A stretch of DNA of 64,000 nucleotides, from positions 558,001 to 622,000 of the forward strand of contig NZ_JBBNAD010000004.1 in the NCBI RefSeq assembly GCF_037996765.1, read 5' to 3'. Below, in pieces: positions 16,650 through 25,070 of this stretch. A model generated the notes under the pieces. It saw only the letters and a list, made by a program, of their open reading frames with translations. It searched no databases and was not told where the DNA came from. The position numbers were made by a program, and so were the translations under genes. The number at the start of each line of letters is the position of its first letter. The stretch's first letter is position 1. Source of the stretch: Bdellovibrio sp. GT3 (GTDB taxonomy: Bacteria; Bdellovibrionota; Bdellovibrionia; Bdellovibrionales; Bdellovibrionaceae).

Positions 16650-18410
16650 TTAGAATTTCCAGAATGCCATACCGTTAAGTTCGATTTGCATTTCTTCTTT
16701 CGGAGCAGCGGGATCGTATTTGTAATCCGTCAGCCCCAAGCCATATTTAAGATAGAAATCCTTTTTGATCGGGTAGTAGCCGTTGCCTTCAACTCGGTAG
16801 GCACTGCTGACTTTGAAGTCGCTGCCAGAGCCACTTAGGTAATATTGAAGCTTAAGCTCAGACCACTCCATGGCTTTTTTCAACCAAGCCGCCGTGGGTT
16901 TGTTTTGCACAAACACTCCCAAGCCGTATGCCATGGAGCTGCCATCCTTGCCCTGAACCATTTGCATCGGGATGCTGAGGCCCCAAGTCTCGTCGATCAG
17001 ATGGAAGCCCGGAGTTGCGCGCCAGAACAGTTCAGCCGTTGTCAGGTCCACTTCTGGATAATCAGCATTCGTTGTTAAGTGTTGATCACGGCTGATCGCA
17101 AGACCCCAATGAAGGCGAGTTGCTGAGCTGTTAATACCCAGGAAGTTTTCAAACCACCATTCAAAACCCAAGGTTCCGAAGGCAATGCCAGAAGGTGTTT
17201 GGTAGCGAGCGCCCAACCATCCTGAGAATGGATTGCCGCGTTCGATGTCGAATCCCGCCATGAATGCATTTTCACCACTTTGCACCTGAAGGTAGTGACG
17301 AGTGCTTTTGCCTGCTGGCAGATTGCTCAGGTTCCAGCGGAATTTGCTGCCTTCACTTTGAAAAAGGGCATCTTTATCAGAGCCGTCGCCAGAAACCGTG
17401 ACGCCCGCAGGAACTGCACCTTCCAGTTGTACATTGGAAGAGTAGGTTTTAGTCACAGAGGCTGATGCCAATGAAGGCCGGATTGTTGCCGGTGGAATTG
17501 CTCCACGCACATAAAATTCCTGGCGCATTGGAATATCGCCGTCGCCTTTAAGGTAAATGATAGGGCGTTCTTTATTTAGAACAGTTTGCCAGCTTCCATC
17601 GGAAAGGCGACGTGCTTTACTGCCATCTGCGGGATCTGCACCGGCTGCGGTAATGACAATGCGTTGACCATTTTCCGTCTGAACCGCATCCTTGAAATCC
17701 ACTTCATTCATACGTGTTTCGATTTCCAGGAAGGCGCCTGACTGAGTCAGGGCTTTAAAAGAAACGCTCTCAGAGCGGTCATTCAGATAAATGATCCCTT
17801 GATTGCCGACCACTTTGCCGTTGATTTCAACCTGCGCGGCCTTTTTTGAAGAAGAGCGCGGAAGGACTTCAAGTTGGCCTTTTGCTGAAGTCAGATAAAG
17901 CTCTTTTGAGCACAGATAAGTTTGAGTGTCTTCACCTTGGCGATAAATACAAAAAGTCATGAATGGCAGGTACTTCATGTCTTCAACGATTTTGGAGTCT
18001 TTCAGTTCAACCGTCAGACTTGCCAGATCCGAGCGAAGATTTTCCTCGCCACGTTCGTTTTTGGAGAGCTTGACGTTCTCCTGATCCAGACGTGTCGTGA
18101 AGATGGCTTTACCCGCATTGTTTTTGATCGCCAACTCGCCATCTTTTAAAAGGTCCGCGGGCCACGTGAATCGCACTTTGTAAGGAGCATCGTTCTTGGT
18201 GGGAGCCTGAAGGTCGAAGGTGACTTTAGTTGAATCGATCAAAATATCGCCGACTTTAAGGCGGTCTTCATCGACCAGAGTGTATTCAAAACGTTGCGGT
18301 AAAACCTGCAGGTTGTTTTTACTGGCTTGAAAAAGCATTGGTTTGCGGGCATCCGCATGGGAGATCGAGCTTGCGATAAGAGCTAAAAACAAGACACTGT
18401 ACTTTTTCAC
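16650..18410 (-). CDS. outer-membrane protein with C-terminal beta-barrel
   Basis: 586 residues. The GTG at 18410 has AAGGAG 8 bases upstream, followed by a signal peptide (VKKYSVLFLALIASSISHA). Residues ~20-380 form a beta-rich periplasmic or surface part, with two cysteines around CIYRQ and YLCSK. From ~395 on, strands such as SGWLGARYQTPSGIAFGTLGFEWWF indicate a barrel, and the last residue is Phe (MAFWKF), as recognised by the BAM machinery. The start overlaps the upstream NTPase stop by 4 bases (GTGA). Function unknown. Confidence 0.72.
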   Translation of the reverse strand: MKKYSVLFLALIASSISHADARKPMLFQASKNNLQVLPQRFEYTLVDEDRLKVGDILIDSTKVTFDLQAPTKNDAPYKVRFTWPADLLKDGELAIKNNAGKAIFTTRLDQENVKLSKNERGEENLRSDLASLTVELKDSKIVEDMKYLPFMTFCIYRQGEDTQTYLCSKELYLTSAKGQLEVLPRSSSKKAAQVEINGKVVGNQGIIYLNDRSESVSFKALTQSGAFLEIETRMNEVDFKDAVQTENGQRIVITAAGADPADGSKARRLSDGSWQTVLNKERPIIYLKGDGDIPMRQEFYVRGAIPPATIRPSLASASVTKTYSSNVQLEGAVPAGVTVSGDGSDKDALFQSEGSKFRWNLSNLPAGKSTRHYLQVQSGENAFMAGFDIERGNPFSGWLGARYQTPSGIAFGTLGFEWWFENFLGINSSATRLHWGLAISRDQHLTTNADYPEVDLTTAELFWRATPGFHLIDETWGLSIPMQMVQGKDGSSMAYGLGVFVQNKPTAAWLKKAMEWSELKLQYYLSGSGSDFKVSSAYRVEGNGYYPIKKDFYLKYGLGLTDYKYDPAAPKEEMQIELNGMAFWKF

Positions 18411-19012
18411 TTCAAAAGCTCCTTGTTAATTTCATCGGCACTTTTATGAGTCATGATTGCATTGATAACGGAAAGGGCCGTGGTCATTTTCGAAAGAAAA
18501 TCCCGGTTGTGACCGATCACGATACGGCGCGGGTGACCCTCCCAGGCTTCCATGATTTTGGCGTTCAGATTGGCTGCCTCTGGGAATGTTTCCGTGCGAA
18601 TTGGATTGGAAGTGTCGTAGTCATCCATGTCGGCAGTGTCCAGGTGCAGAACCCAATCGTAACGGGAAAACTCTGCGGTTTTGTCGGATTGAATGCTGTC
18701 AAAAAAGTGGCTGGGCTCAGAAGGCCAATATGCAAGTGCATCCACAGAGCCGCGATCACAAACGATCAGAGGTTTTTGACTGACCTTGCAGATCATGTCT
18801 TCAAGTTCTTTTTGAGTGAAATAAATTGCCCGCTGAGCGTTGATGATACCTTGGGCTTCCTTGTAGCGGGGGAATCCACCACGGTACAGGATGCTGGCTG
18901 CTTCAGGGACGATGGCGCATTTCTGTCCCAACTCTTTTTTCAAAGCTTCAATCAATGTGGTTTTGCCGCCTGAGGGGCCGCCGGTAATAACGATTTTTAC
19001 GTACTGTTTCAT
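18407..19012 (-). CDS. AAA_28-type P-loop NTPase
   Basis: 201 residues, cytoplasmic. The Walker A motif is GGPSGGKTTL at residues ~11-20, and LIVCDRGSVDALAYW is the Walker-B/lid-like DRG motif of AAA_28 (NadR-kinase-like) proteins. PEAASILYRGGFPR is also typical of this family. These are probably nucleoside/nucleotide kinase-like or thiamine triphosphatase-associated ATPases; the substrate cannot be named. It overlaps the outer-membrane protein gene by 4 bases, an odd pairing that suggests shared expression more than shared chemistry. Confidence 0.8.
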   Translation of the reverse strand: MKQYVKIVITGGPSGGKTTLIEALKKELGQKCAIVPEAASILYRGGFPRYKEAQGIINAQRAIYFTQKELEDMICKVSQKPLIVCDRGSVDALAYWPSEPSHFFDSIQSDKTAEFSRYDWVLHLDTADMDDYDTSNPIRTETFPEAANLNAKIMEAWEGHPRRIVIGHNRDFLSKMTTALSVINAIMTHKSADEINKELLK

Positions 19013-19057
19013 AAAACTAGGATCGGATACAACAGAGCCTTAGGTCAAAGCAAAAAA

Positions 19058-20200
19058 TCACAGCATGTAGCGCAGTCGAAAAGCGATTTTGGCAAGGACT
19101 CGGGTGAGCCACGAGGAGCTTCGCGCGGTAATGTTTTTTGAGTGACCCAGGTCCGTTTCCCACTGAGTGAGCATGTTGCCAAGAGTGTGAGAGTCCCTGA
19201 AGTGAGCGATCACTTCCAAATCGTGAAACAGGCTGCGGTAATTCAAGTTAAACGAGCCCACGTAGACATCATCATCAATCACCATGGTTTTGGCGTGCAA
19301 AATAGACTTCTGATACTCAAAGACCGGGATTTTCTTCTCGATCAGGAAGCGAACCAGAAAAAAAGCGGCCCATTGAGAAAATGGGAGGTCTGATTTTTCC
19401 GGGATCAGAAGCTTAATGTCCACGCCGCGCTCTTTGGCGCGAATCAAAACTCGCAGTAGGGAACGTTTCGGCAGAAAGTAGGCCGTAGTGATATAGACGC
19501 GGGTTTTTGCGTGTGAAATACGGCGAAGTATGTCGCGATAAAGATGTTTGCGCATTTTTTGCGTCGTATTCAGTTGAACCGCCGAGTTGAGAGGGGTTTG
19601 CGGAATTCTCCTGCGGCTGATCCAGGATAAAATGCCTTTATAAATAGTGCGCAGATAGGTGATCTGGGTGGCTGTGACGAGTTGTTTGACCGCTGGTCCC
19701 TGCATTCTGGCGCCCGTGTCTCTCCAGGCTTTGGCGCCGACGTATTTTTCACAGTGAATCTGGGTGAAGTTCAAACTGCCGACATAGGCGGTTTTTTCAT
19801 CGATGATCACAATTTTACGGTGATTGCGGCGGTTCATGCGGCGCCACCAGCTGGCTTTGCCTAAAATCTCGAATGCGGGCATGCGACGGAGCCATGATGA
19901 GGGATATGGCAGGATATGAAACACCCGCAGCTCAATGCCATGATGTTGGCAGAATTTTAAAATTTGTGGAATCGAAGTGTAGGATCCAAAGCCGTCCAAA
20001 ATGAGTTTTACGGAAACGCCTCTCTTAACTGCATGGGAGAGCTCGTGAAGGATGTTATCCGTCAGCTTGTCCATATCAAAGATGTAGCTTTCAATGGTGA
20101 TGTTTTCTTGAGCATTTTGAATGTCTTCAGTCAGACTTGCAAAGAACTCATCACCAGTATGAAACAGCTTAACGTCGCTCCATGAATCCATATGCTGCAT
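19058..20200 (-). CDS. phospholipase-D-superfamily cardiolipin synthase-like protein
   Basis: 380 residues. Two HKD motifs are present: HRKIVIIDEKTAYVGSLNF (~residue 135) and HAKTMVIDDDVYVGSFNL (~residue 305), each with the His-X-Lys-X4-Asp pattern and GSxN that make the two halves of the active site. Unlike Cls proteins with N-terminal membrane helices, it starts directly with the catalytic part, like ClsB-type enzymes. Expected reaction: phosphatidyl transfer to make cardiolipin at the inner membrane; a phospholipase role is also possible. The start at 20200 or 20191 cannot be decided, as neither has a clear ribosome site. Confidence 0.85.
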   Translation of the reverse strand: MQHMDSWSDVKLFHTGDEFFASLTEDIQNAQENITIESYIFDMDKLTDNILHELSHAVKRGVSVKLILDGFGSYTSIPQILKFCQHHGIELRVFHILPYPSSWLRRMPAFEILGKASWWRRMNRRNHRKIVIIDEKTAYVGSLNFTQIHCEKYVGAKAWRDTGARMQGPAVKQLVTATQITYLRTIYKGILSWISRRRIPQTPLNSAVQLNTTQKMRKHLYRDILRRISHAKTRVYITTAYFLPKRSLLRVLIRAKERGVDIKLLIPEKSDLPFSQWAAFFLVRFLIEKKIPVFEYQKSILHAKTMVIDDDVYVGSFNLNYRSLFHDLEVIAHFRDSHTLGNMLTQWETDLGHSKNITARSSSWLTRVLAKIAFRLRYML

Positions 20201-20261
20201 TGTTCAATAATAAATTAAAAAAGTCGACAGCAAAGCAGGGGCGAGGGCAAACTTGAAATCT

Positions 20262-20972
20262 ATGGCATCAAGCAAAATAAGTATTATTAGAAAAGTTATG
20301 ACAGTAAGTCTTCTGGGTGCAATGTGTTGGGGGAGTGCTTTGGCGCAAGCTTCTGTTCCAACCACAAAAACTCGCGTGATCTATTTTGGATTGCAGAATC
20401 AAGCGGACTTTGAGTTAAAAGTGAAGCCGGTCTTCGATTCCACGGCGAATTGCAAGTCTTGTGAGATTTTAAACTACACTCCGTATACAACAGAGGGTGC
20501 GGTCGATGAGCCTGCTATGCATGAGCGCATTGCAAATCTTCCGGCTGATACCAGCTTTGTGTTTTTTGATTATAATTTAAGATCCAATGAACAAAGCAAA
20601 GCTTTGCTGGAGGCTTTGAATAAAAGAGCCGACAGTGGGATGATTGTTGTTGGAACTGCTGGAGCTCCCAGAGAAAATGAGGCTTCTGGACCGCTGACTC
20701 GCACGGTTCTGGGGCAGGTTCATAATGCCGTTATCATCGGTGAATTGGGTGATCGCGATCGTTTGATGCCAGCAGCTTTTTATGGGCCAGAGATGCTTAC
20801 CGCTCTTCGTCCACCAAAAGATAAAATGGGCCAAGGGCAGGCTCCTTTGATTTTTGCTGCTAATTTGGCAGAAAACTGGAACAAGCGCTCTCCTCAACAG
20901 TGGACGGATCATTTCAAAATCAAAAAGTCCAAAAACCGCAAAATCTGGATGGATCTGAACGATCTGTTCTAA
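20262..20972 (+). CDS. secreted protein of unknown function
   Basis: 236 residues from the ATG at 20262 (an in-frame TTG at 20253 and ATG at 20298 are alternatives). The N-terminus carries a signal peptide ending near GSALAQA. The mature part appears alpha/beta (RVIYFGLQ, TSFVFFDYN, GMIVVGTAG, NAVIIGELG), with two cysteines close together (CKSC) near residue 70. The strand-loop order loosely recalls subtilase or receiver-like Rossmann folds, but no catalytic triad can be placed. A strong terminator follows. Confidence 0.6.
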   Translation: MASSKISIIRKVMTVSLLGAMCWGSALAQASVPTTKTRVIYFGLQNQADFELKVKPVFDSTANCKSCEILNYTPYTTEGAVDEPAMHERIANLPADTSFVFFDYNLRSNEQSKALLEALNKRADSGMIVVGTAGAPRENEASGPLTRTVLGQVHNAVIIGELGDRDRLMPAAFYGPEMLTALRPPKDKMGQGQAPLIFAANLAENWNKRSPQQWTDHFKIKKSKNRKIWMDLNDLF

Positions 20973-20975
20973 AAG

Positions 20976-21002
20976 CAAAAGGCACCTCCGGGTGCCTTTT
21001 TT
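20976..21002. terminator. bidirectional intrinsic terminator
   Basis: GGCACC (20981-20986) pairs with GGTGCC (20991-20996), loop TCCG, with eight T downstream and an A-rich stretch upstream. It sits between convergent genes. Confidence 0.88.
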
Positions 21003-21845
21003 TTATCTTCCGGGGAAGACGACGACACGGGATTGGTGTTCCAGTGGGATTTTGTGTTTCAGGATGCGGGCGATTTCGTGATCTGGGTAGCGGCTGGAAA
21101 TGTGAATCAGAACGATTTGTTCAGATTCGATTTCGTCCAGGCGCGGGATGATCTCGTCGATATGGGTGTGACCCCATTCGCGGGCGTTCGCGATAGTTCT
21201 TTTGTTGTCCAGATAGGTGGATTCCAGGATTAGAATTTTGGATTTTTTAATCCAAGGACGGGAATCCAAAAATTCAATTTGAGTGTCGCCGGTAAAGCTG
21301 ACTGCCGGGGAGTGATGGATCTCGTTCACTTCCTCACCCTTACGGCGCAGGTTTACAATTTCTTCCTGGCTCAGTCCCTGAAGGTCCGCGCGCAGCTTTT
21401 TTGAAGTTTCAAATAGCGTAAAGCCGTAAGATTCAATCCGGTGGGTGGTCGGAAAGACCTTAACATAATTATTTTGATTGAGTTCGATTTCGTCATCGGC
21501 TTTGATCGGGATGAATTCAAACTTATATTGATGACCCTCGATTTTTTCCCATTCCCGCATGATTTTGGTCATCGGTTCAACCAACGAGCCCGGCATATAA
21601 AAATGACCTGCGTTTTGCGAGGTCATGGCTTTTTGGGAGATGATGTAGGGGATTCCAGCGGCATGGTCCAGGTGACCATGGCTGATGAAAAACTTTTTAA
21701 GGTTCAGCAGGTAAGGGTAACCTTGAGCCACGTCGAAACTTAAAGAAAGTTCCGGCATGGCGATGGCAGTGCGGATGCCCGACAGCGAAAGACCATGGAA
21801 TTTATATTTTTGATAACTCCAGCTTTCTCCCGCCTGAACGGACAT
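21003..21845 (-). CDS. metallo-beta-lactamase-fold hydrolase, RNase Z-like
   Basis: 280 residues. The zinc-binding HGHLDH motif is at about residue 56-61, followed by SFTGDTQ, ILESTYLD and a C-terminal HISSRY. This series (HxHxDH, GDT, HxSxRY) is the tRNase Z/ElaC branch of the fold. The long exosite arm that grips tRNA is not evident, so it may act on another phosphodiester. An AAGGGG ribosome site precedes the ATG. It lies 21 bases downstream of the FabMG-like gene and is probably co-transcribed. Confidence 0.82.
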   Translation of the reverse strand: MSVQAGESWSYQKYKFHGLSLSGIRTAIAMPELSLSFDVAQGYPYLLNLKKFFISHGHLDHAAGIPYIISQKAMTSQNAGHFYMPGSLVEPMTKIMREWEKIEGHQYKFEFIPIKADDEIELNQNNYVKVFPTTHRIESYGFTLFETSKKLRADLQGLSQEEIVNLRRKGEEVNEIHHSPAVSFTGDTQIEFLDSRPWIKKSKILILESTYLDNKRTIANAREWGHTHIDEIIPRLDEIESEQIVLIHISSRYPDHEIARILKHKIPLEHQSRVVVFPGR

Positions 21846-21866
21846 GGTGACCCCTTTTTAAGTATG

Positions 21867-23159
21867 TTACATGCAACGCGCGACGATGTCGTGGCCCAAC
21901 CAAGCAACCGGTGCTTTCGGCTCCCAGGAATCATGAAGCATCACGTAGCCGCATGATTTGAAGACAACTTCAGACAAAACGGCAGTGATCAGATTCTTCT
22001 GATCCTTATGTAAATCAAATAGATAGTCAGAACACTTCAACATGTACTCCATCTGATCCTGACGAGTATGTTGAGGCCATTGCTCGTACTTTGTAAACTC
22101 CAAAGTCAGCGGGTTTGTCAGATACTCATCCGTGAAGGCTTTGATTTGTTCAAAGGTCACGCCGTCTTTAAGAAGCTCTTGGCATTGCTTCAAAACTTGT
22201 TCGCCGTGTTTCTTATCTCCGGCGTCTTTATGGATAGCTGCAACCAAAGGATAAAGTGATACTTCAACTCCTTGGAAAACTGAAGACGAGTTCGTCAAGA
22301 TCTCCGGGCAGTTGTAAACGCAGCAATGAACGCCAGTTTTAGCGAAAGCGGTGGAGTAGTCCTCCAACGCCATTTTCGCCCAACCTTGGAAGTAACACGT
22401 GTAAGTCTGCCATTTGTAATCGTTTTTAATCAAAATCTCTGTGCCGTGGTATCCGTAAGCTGTGTAAGAAACGTGGCTGCCAGAAGCTTCCAATTTTTTA
22501 CGAAGTGGGGTGGAAATTTCGACCAGGTGTTTGAAAGTTTCAGCCGTCACTTCTTTAAAGTTGCGTAGGCAGAACTGACCGATTTCAGAATCCATCAAAG
22601 TTTTGGAGCCCACGTGGCGGTCGCCCGTGCCTTTGCAAACGCGATTTAAAATCGGCATTACGATTTTAGTGCGGGGAACGCCGCCAGCCATCAAATGCGC
22701 AAACAGGACGTTCGCACCCGCTGGGATGTGCTTTTCCAGTTCTTTTACGAAAAGTTCGGTGTTCTTTTTAAAACGCTCGGTTCCGGCTTTTTGTGATTCG
22801 TCGATAGCTTTCCAGTCCAGTTTCGCGTTTTCCCACTCGCCCAATTTGATGCCTGCCAATTGGTCACAAGGAGTTTGGCCGTTGGCTGCTGGCTCCATGT
22901 CAAAGCCGGCTTCAAGGGGAACGTTGATGAAAGGTTGGGGGATGTTGGCTGTTTCTTCAGCATTCAATGCGCGCAAAGTACCGTCTTTTTCACGTCTGCC
23001 GACAGTGGCGCGAACGATCGTCATTCCACGACGTTCAGCTTCTTCAACCAAACCGTTGGCATAACCACGGGAGAAAAGTTCGCCAAACAACACAAGAACG
23101 TCGCCCTTTTTGTAGGGACTCAATGCTGGCTTTTCTTGGATTGGGAATAGTTGCGTCAT
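21867..23159 (-). CDS. FabMG-like putative enoyl-ACP reductase
   Basis: 430 residues, no signal peptide. The start has a nucleotide-binding-like pattern (GDVLVLFGELFSRGYANGLV) followed by EAERRGMTIVRATVGRR. I recall this pattern from proteins named enoyl-ACP reductase FabMG family in Bdellovibrio-like genomes, which would place it in fatty-acid synthesis, but the recall is not firm. Many cysteines and histidines are conserved-looking (HCCVYNCPEIL, GYHGTE). An alternative is an unrelated oxidoreductase. Function should be treated as provisional. Confidence 0.5.
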   Translation of the reverse strand: MTQLFPIQEKPALSPYKKGDVLVLFGELFSRGYANGLVEEAERRGMTIVRATVGRREKDGTLRALNAEETANIPQPFINVPLEAGFDMEPAANGQTPCDQLAGIKLGEWENAKLDWKAIDESQKAGTERFKKNTELFVKELEKHIPAGANVLFAHLMAGGVPRTKIVMPILNRVCKGTGDRHVGSKTLMDSEIGQFCLRNFKEVTAETFKHLVEISTPLRKKLEASGSHVSYTAYGYHGTEILIKNDYKWQTYTCYFQGWAKMALEDYSTAFAKTGVHCCVYNCPEILTNSSSVFQGVEVSLYPLVAAIHKDAGDKKHGEQVLKQCQELLKDGVTFEQIKAFTDEYLTNPLTLEFTKYEQWPQHTRQDQMEYMLKCSDYLFDLHKDQKNLITAVLSEVVFKSCGYVMLHDSWEPKAPVAWLGHDIVARCM

Positions 23160-23331
23160 TTTTACCTCGCTTTTGCAAAGGGGACATAGTCATCCGCCTC
23201 TGTGAAAGAATCAAGTTTTCAATCTATTTTCGCTCTGCGGGGTTAACAAAACTCTGACAATGAAGCGCCGAATCTTTTCTGGCTTTGTCCGCAGAAATGT
23301 CGGACCATTTTTATATGCAAAGGAGTGCATT

Positions 23332-23865
23332 ATGAAACGGATTTTAGCGTCGGTTTTGGGTCTGGTATTGTCGGGATCCATCGCATTCGCAACAGAGGCA
23401 GCGCCGGATTGCATCGCAAATGGACAAGTCCTTCCTGTCAACAATGAGCAGATCCTGCTTTGGAAGAAGCAAACCAAGAACCAATATAAAAATCGTGGCC
23501 ATATCCACGGAGTAGTGACGAATATTTATCCTGGCAAAAAGAGTCACCAGCATTTTCAGGTAAAAATCGGCGAGGGGTCTCGCGATACGATTGAAGTGAT
23601 TTACAATGTCAGCTTTCGCGAAATTGACAATTTAAGAGTGGGCGCAACAGTGGAGTCCTGTGGTGACTATATCACTTCCAACGCAAAGGCGGGTCACTAT
23701 AAACCATCTCCAGATGGCGCGATTTTGCACTGGGTGCATCAATCCACAAACAATCGCCACGATTCTGGGTATGTGATGGTGGATGGTGTGTTGCATGGAA
23801 TGCCATATGGTCGTGAGTTCTATCAGTGGGAACCAGATTTTGACTACATAGCACCAGCCATGTAA
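23332..23865 (+). CDS. DUF3465 secreted protein
   Basis: 177 residues from the ATG at 23332, with AAGGAG 6 bases upstream; the longer frame from 23260 has no ribosome site. A signal peptide (MKRILASVLGLVLSGSIAFA) is followed by the DUF3465 pattern: RGHIHGVVTNIYPGKKSHQHFQV, then ILHWVHQSTNNRHDSGYVMVDG. The His-rich and HWVH motifs suggest metal or nucleic-acid contact, but the family has no settled role. It starts an apparent three-gene unit with the receptor-like and Nudix genes. Confidence 0.78.
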   Translation: MKRILASVLGLVLSGSIAFATEAAPDCIANGQVLPVNNEQILLWKKQTKNQYKNRGHIHGVVTNIYPGKKSHQHFQVKIGEGSRDTIEVIYNVSFREIDNLRVGATVESCGDYITSNAKAGHYKPSPDGAILHWVHQSTNNRHDSGYVMVDGVLHGMPYGREFYQWEPDFDYIAPAM

Positions 23866-23886
23866 TCTTCTTTTAAGGAGATAAAA

Positions 23887-24621
23887 ATGCGTGTGGTTTG
23901 CATGGTCCCATCGTGGACAGAGACATTGTTAAGAGCGGGAATCAATGTTGTCGGCCGCACGCGTTTTTGTATTCATCCTGCCAAAATGATCACAAACATT
24001 CCCATCGTCGGTGGTACCAAGGAAGTTTCCTGGGACCTGGTGATGGATCTGAAACCTGATATCGTTCTTTTGGATCAGGAGGAAAATCCGCTGGAAATGG
24101 CGGAGGAATGTCCAGTGAAATATCTCGCAACCCATGTTCACTCGCTGGAGTCCCTGCAGCAGGAACTGATAAAGCTGGGTGAGTTTTTTGAAAATGCGGC
24201 GTTGCTGGAAATGGCCGTCGATGTTTTGGATATTCTTGAAAAGCCCAACGCAAAATTTGATGCCATGAAAGTTCCCGGATTTATGGAGTGGGTGAAGATG
24301 CCTTCCCAGAATTACTCCGAGGTTCTTTATCTGATCTGGAAGCAGCCGTGGATGGCAGTCAGTGGTGAAACCTATATTGGTTCCGTTTTGCAGAAGCTGG
24401 GTATGAAGCCGGTGGAATTTCCGGAAGGCGAAAAATACCCTGTCATTGAACTTGAAGATCATCCCAATGCTCTTTGTCTGTTTTCATCAGAGCCCTTTCC
24501 TTTTGCAAAAAAAGTTTCTGACTTAAAAGGTCTTGGTATTGAAGGCGCCGTGGTGAACGGGGAGTCGTTCTCGTGGTTTGGTCATCGCTCCATCGAATTT
24601 TTGAAAGAGACTTTAAAGTGA
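23887..24621 (+). CDS. BtuF/TroA-like helical-backbone metal receptor without signal peptide
   Basis: 244 residues; AAGGAG lies 7 bases before the ATG. It has the pattern of the cobalamin/ferric-siderophore binding-protein fold: MVPSWTETLLRAGINVVGRTRFC at the start, then VGGTKEVSWDLVMDLKPDIVLL and a long linking helix (~95-125). There is no signal peptide or lipobox, unlike periplasmic binding proteins of ABC transporters, and no transporter genes are near. A cytoplasmic, non-transport role is therefore likely. It is 21 bases after the DUF3465 gene and overlaps the Nudix gene by 4 bases (GTGA). Confidence 0.78.
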   Translation: MRVVCMVPSWTETLLRAGINVVGRTRFCIHPAKMITNIPIVGGTKEVSWDLVMDLKPDIVLLDQEENPLEMAEECPVKYLATHVHSLESLQQELIKLGEFFENAALLEMAVDVLDILEKPNAKFDAMKVPGFMEWVKMPSQNYSEVLYLIWKQPWMAVSGETYIGSVLQKLGMKPVEFPEGEKYPVIELEDHPNALCLFSSEPFPFAKKVSDLKGLGIEGAVVNGESFSWFGHRSIEFLKETLK

Positions 24622-25070
24622 CGCGGCCTCCGCGCACCTTATCTGCTGGTATTGTTCCTTTTAAAATCACTGATCAAGGCGTGCGCTTTTTGATTTTGCG
24701 CAGTTTTAATTACTGGGATTTTCCCAAAGGGGAAGTCGAGCCGGGCGAGGATCCTCTTGAGGCGGCTGTTCGCGAAATGCAGGAAGAGTCGGGTTTGGTA
24801 GACCCGCAGTTTGTTCATGGAAAAAACTTTTATGACACCGAACCCTATAGCAAGGGTAAAGTCGCGCGCTATTTTTTGGCGCAAATATCTGCGGATCAAA
24901 AAGTCGTGATGGGAATCAGCAAGGTTCTGGGAGTGCCCGAGCATCAGGAATATCGCTGGGCCAGTGCTGAAGAGTGCGAATACTTGTTTGGCCCAAGACT
25001 CTTTCGAGTTTTAGCTTGGGCCAAGGGGAAGTTGGGGATTGCACCACCAAATGGCGGTGCTGGGAATTAG
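24618..25070 (+). CDS. Nudix hydrolase
   Basis: 150 residues, starting at the GTG at 24618 that overlaps the previous stop (GTGA). The Nudix box is complete: G-X5-E-X7-REMQEESGL at residues ~37-59, with the metal-binding Glu residues in REMQEESG. The fold opening SAGIVPFKI and the YWDFPKGEVEPGE run resemble Ap4A/diadenosine hydrolases. It hydrolyses a nucleoside diphosphate linked to another group; the substrate is not predictable. The last codons lie inside a dispersed palindrome (25041-25060). The stop overlaps that of the convergent lipoprotein gene. Confidence 0.9.
   Translation: MTRPPRTLSAGIVPFKITDQGVRFLILRSFNYWDFPKGEVEPGEDPLEAAVREMQEESGLVDPQFVHGKNFYDTEPYSKGKVARYFLAQISADQKVVMGISKVLGVPEHQEYRWASAEECEYLFGPRLFRVLAWAKGKLGIAPPNGGAGN
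25041..25060. repeat. dispersed palindrome, copy 1 (inside Nudix 3' end)
   Basis: GCACCACC-AAAT-GGCGGTGC, arms with one mismatch. Same core as the four copies listed below. Confidence 0.55.
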
